NCBI GenBank assembly: GCA_947095535.1
Contig: OX352772.1
Location: 317,574,018 to 317,638,017, forward strand
Length of the DNA stretch: 64,000 nucleotides
Source of the DNA: Poecilobothrus nobilitatus
Taxonomy: Eukaryota > Arthropoda > Insecta > Diptera > Dolichopodidae
Reading direction: 5' to 3'
Made by a program: the position numbers and the translations under genes
Shown here: one piece after another, positions 61,190-64,000 of the stretch
Numbering within the stretch: the first letter of the stretch is position 1
Layout: every line of letters starts with the position of its first letter
The notes under the pieces: model-generated
Databases searched by the model: none
What the model was told of the DNA's origin: nothing
What the model saw: the letters and a program-made list of their open reading frames with translations, nothing else

Positions 61190-62385
61190 TTTTTGCTTTT
61201 GTTACTCCCTTGGGAAGCATAGTGCTTCCACATAGCTTCTCCATCGTACTCTGTAATTTGTTATGTTTATCTTCAGCCCATACTTCTTTCGCCTTGATGT
61301 TCAGGACTTGAAGTTTTTCTTGCATATCCCTATATGTGTGAGCGAGTAGGACTATGTCGTCTGCGCAGTCTAGATCTTCTAGACGACTGGTAATGCTTCA
61401 TTTTATTCCTTTTGAGGCGGCGGATGCTTATTTTATTACATCGTCAAGTACGGAGTTGAACAATAGCCCATTTTCACAATCTTTAAGGCCACCTTTCTTT
61501 GGAGGTTTAATTATGATACCTGTCTTCCAAAATGATGGTATTGTTTCGCTATTCCATATTTCTTCCAGGATAGGATGAAAAATTTCTGCTATGCATCCTG
61601 GATTTGTTTTTAGCAGTTCTGCTGGAATATCATCCATATCTTCGGTTTTATTATCTTTTAGTCTTGCCAACACTTCTATAATTTCTCTTATCGATGGTGG
61701 GTTACATTTTATTCGGTTGCGGAATTTGATTTCAATTTGTTCTTGATTCTCAAGTTGTTGCTGCTGATCTTCGTTAATTTCATTAATTTTATTGAAATGC
61801 TTTCTTCATCTTGTTATTTGTTCTGAAGAGGAGGTTAGTAGATGTCCTTGCTTATCTTTGATCGGTTGGTTGCATCGCATGTTTTTATTTGACAGGGTTC
61901 TTATTTTGTAGTATAGGAGACGCATGTTATTTGATCTGGCTGCTTTATCCGCTTCTATCGCTATATTGTTGTAGTATTTTCTCTTATCACTCGCTGATTT
62001 TTTTGAACTCTTTTGCTTTGTTGTTGTATTCCGTTTTTAGTCTTTCTGATTATTCTACTAGTAGTTTAGATCTTAGTGTTTTTCTTTCTTTGATTAAGTT
62101 CCACGTGAGTCTGACATCCACTCTTTTCTTTTTATTATCACTGTGCCTGCAACATTTTCTCCAATTTGTCGAAGGGTTGTTTGAATATTTTCTTTGTCAA
62201 TATGCTGTTCTGTGGTTTGAAAACAAATACATTCTTTGTAACTTCGGATTTTAAATTCAGAGTGCTAATTATTCTTTTTCTTGACTTTGTATTGTTATCA
62301 GTTGCAGCAAGCCTTAATCTTATGTCTTCTGTGAGTAGAATATGGTCGTTATTAACGTTCGCACCTATCCACGTTCTCACATCTA
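61190..62385 (-). pseudogene. Internally deleted LINE (endonuclease end plus reverse-transcriptase pieces)
   Basis: Minus strand, N- to C-terminal. VRTWIGANVNNDHILLTEDI, then RLRLAATDNNTKSRK (62380-62290), is the end of an endonuclease. Next come NKINEINEDQQQQLENQEQI and PPSIREIIEVLARLKDNKTE, then DDIPAELLKTNPGCIAEIFH, FWKTGIIIKPPKKGGLKDCE. This is the standard start of the RT, where WKxGIIxxxxKKGxxxDCxNWRGI is expected. Directly after DCE the frame jumps to NGLLFNSVLDDVIK and then SRLEDLDCADDIVLLAHTYR, so the RT centre is deleted. At 61250-61200 a last piece reads RVRWRSYVEALCFPRE. The catalytic YADD is CADD. Not functional. Confidence 0.82.
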
Positions 62386-63808
62386 GTAGGGATTGTCTTA
62401 ATAATTATTGCTGTCAGTATAAGCTTCTCGTGATAGAAAAGAATACTAATAATAACTCATCACTGGCAGTTAAAAATGAACTAATGAAGCTAAAGAATAT
62501 TAAAATCACTTTTATACCATATTTGATCTTAAATTAAAAGTAAGGTTCACTTAAAACAGAATTAAATAAAAAAATAGATATAAGTTAAAAATATAAAAAA
62601 AATTCTCTTAATTTAGTACGAAAGTATTTTGAAAAACCAACATTTCCAAAGTTTAAATTGGTAATTAATAAAATCATTCCAAAATTACGATTATTCTTTT
62701 TATAAAAATTTAAAATTTTCAGATTTTTTTTTTTAAAAATAGATTAGTAGAAAAACTCTAAGTCAAGTTATGCAAATCTTTAAATATCTTATAGTAATTG
62801 GAAAGTCGAGATTCTGATTGTACAAAATTTTATAAAACCATACTATATTACACATAACAGATAATTTAAATATCAAATTGCAAAAAAAAAAAAAAACACA
62901 AACCCAACACCAACCTATTTTGTTTGTTTGATAAGATGCACTGAATTTATATACAATTTATATCCTTTGATGCTTAAGTGATTTGAGAATTTTTGTGCTA
63001 TTTTTAAGTTCTCGGATTGTAAAAATATTCAAATTATATAAGAATGAAGGCTTTTTTACTGCTGCAGCTAAATAAAAAACTTTTTCAGAAAATTAATATT
63101 TTTATGAGCTGTCATAGCTAACCTGGCTGTATTTTGAACATTATGAAATTTTTTTTTAACAAACAAACAAATAGATAGGGAGGGACATGCACTGAGCGAA
63201 ATTTATAAGTAGCTATGTATTCAAAATTTATATGTATTTAATATTTATATATATAAATTATTCACAAATGTTTTTTTTTTATTTAAGTTTATTTTTTTTT
63301 TTTTATATGATTTTATTTTTCGGTAAAAAAATTTCCATATATTTTCGTTAAATTTTGTAACGTTAACGGAAGTGCTTAGAAGGTTAATTATTTTATTAAT
63401 TTATTGTTTTGAAGAGTATTTTCAAGAAAAATGCGGTTTTTTACTGGTTCTATTCAGTATTATTTTTTTTCGTAAACAGATTAAAAAAACATACTCTATA
63501 CGGAAATGAAATTTTGTATTTACATACAAATTCTTTTAATAACTTTATATCATTTTATTTTAATAATATTTAATTATTTTTATTATTTACATATGATTTT
63601 TAATAATTATGACGATAAAATGTAATATGATTGTATTTAATTTGTTTTAATTTTTTTTTTTTTTGAGAATTCAAAAGTTTTAGGAAAGATTTAAAAAACT
63701 CTGGCATTTCTTATATCTAATGAATGCAAATCATATTATTTTCTTATATCAGTAAATATATTTTTCAATTTAATTATAATTAAATATATATTAGGTACAT
63801 ATATAACA
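62386..63808. other. Gene-free A/T-rich interval
   Basis: Homopolymers and TATA-type repeats only. I could not extend the LINE upstream of 62400 with confidence, and no other feature is supported. Confidence 0.4.
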
Positions 63809-63985
63809 TATTATAGAGGAGTGAAAATGAGTATGAGTTCTCTTTGAGTGTCTACGGCTTTAACCCACTAAACATCACCACCTTTTTTGACCAAACAATA
63901 ACTTATACGATATTTAGTACTCATATGCGACCTTTTAGTACTGCCTGGGCAAAGGATATTAGTGAAAGAAATAAATTATAAGTTA
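63809..63985 (-). repeat. Family E satellite unit, diverged inverted copy at the window edge
   Basis: Read on the minus strand: tcctttgcccaggcagtact, attgtttggtcaaaaaaggt, gtttagtgggttaaagccgt, agacactcaaagagaactca and ttcactcctctata. These line up in order with ccaggcagtac, attgtttgaaaaa, gggttaaag, acactcatagagaactc and ccacttctctata of the array at 43450-44217. The copy may continue beyond the window. Confidence 0.7.
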
Positions 63986-64000
63986 AAAAAATCTACCAAA

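Noticed and set aside
61889..62537. Plus-strand hydrophobic proteins of about 120 residues
   Set aside because: Antisense of the LINE endonuclease and linker on the minus strand.
1..64000. CRISPR arrays, bacterial operons or viral genes
   Set aside because: Repeats have the wrong size and spacing, genes are intron-bearing, and no viral protein motif was seen.

Overview
The window is a piece of a nuclear genome from an insect. It is extremely A/T-rich, with many homopolymer and TACATA-type tracts. Five intron-bearing protein-coding genes could be assembled by hand from GT-AG (once GC-AG) junctions with continuous reading frames, and all five have clear insect and vertebrate relatives. The N-terminus and domain order of the first gene match Drosophila slingshot, so a holometabolous, possibly dipteran-like insect is a reasonable guess. 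The order cannot be fixed from the sequence alone.

Layout. 202-5413 (+): slingshot cofilin phosphatase, 9 coding exons, 1254 aa. 6870-10368 (+): a Di-Ras GTPase, 7 coding exons, 221 aa. 10369-25559: gene-poor and A/T-rich, holding a fold-back hAT-type MITE with a perfect 8-bp target duplication (13502-14330), a ~470-bp tandem repeat (17830-18960), a decayed pogo/Tigger transposase (20400-21300) and the C-terminus of a hAT transposase (22239-22592). 25560-27305 (-): a CLCC1-like ER membrane protein, 7 exons, 456 aa. 27306-30154: repeats plus a Myb/SANT-like fragment of the kind carried by Harbinger transposons. 30155-33796 (+): Moca-cyp/PPIG-type SR-cyclophilin, 9 exons, 822 aa. 33964-35896 (-): penguin/PUM3, 2 exons, 623 aa, convergent with Moca-cyp.

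From about 37 kb to the end I find no host gene. This 27 kb holds a decayed Jockey/CR1-like LINE (37.1-39.85 kb), a ~268-bp satellite in three tandem copies (43.45-44.22 kb) with a diverged inverted copy at the window end, three or more tRNA-derived SINE families, one of them freshly inserted inside an older one (13-bp target duplication), a hAT N-terminal fragment (45.5-46.3 kb), a retroelement CCHC-type remnant (47.2 kb), a 21-bp minisatellite next to a Tc1/mariner-like DDE remnant (49.7-50.1 kb), a Harbinger-like MITE with TTA target duplications (53365-53916), and two internally deleted LINEs of one reverse-transcriptase type (54.9-55.7 and 61.2-62.4 kb).

The host genes form no pathway. 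They are ordinary housekeeping or signalling genes: actin turnover, small-GTPase signalling, ER ion homeostasis, pre-mRNA/nuclear cyclophilin, and a nucleolar Puf-A protein. The biological interest lies in the density and diversity of small non-autonomous elements. I saw no CRISPR array, functional tRNA or rRNA gene, or viral gene.
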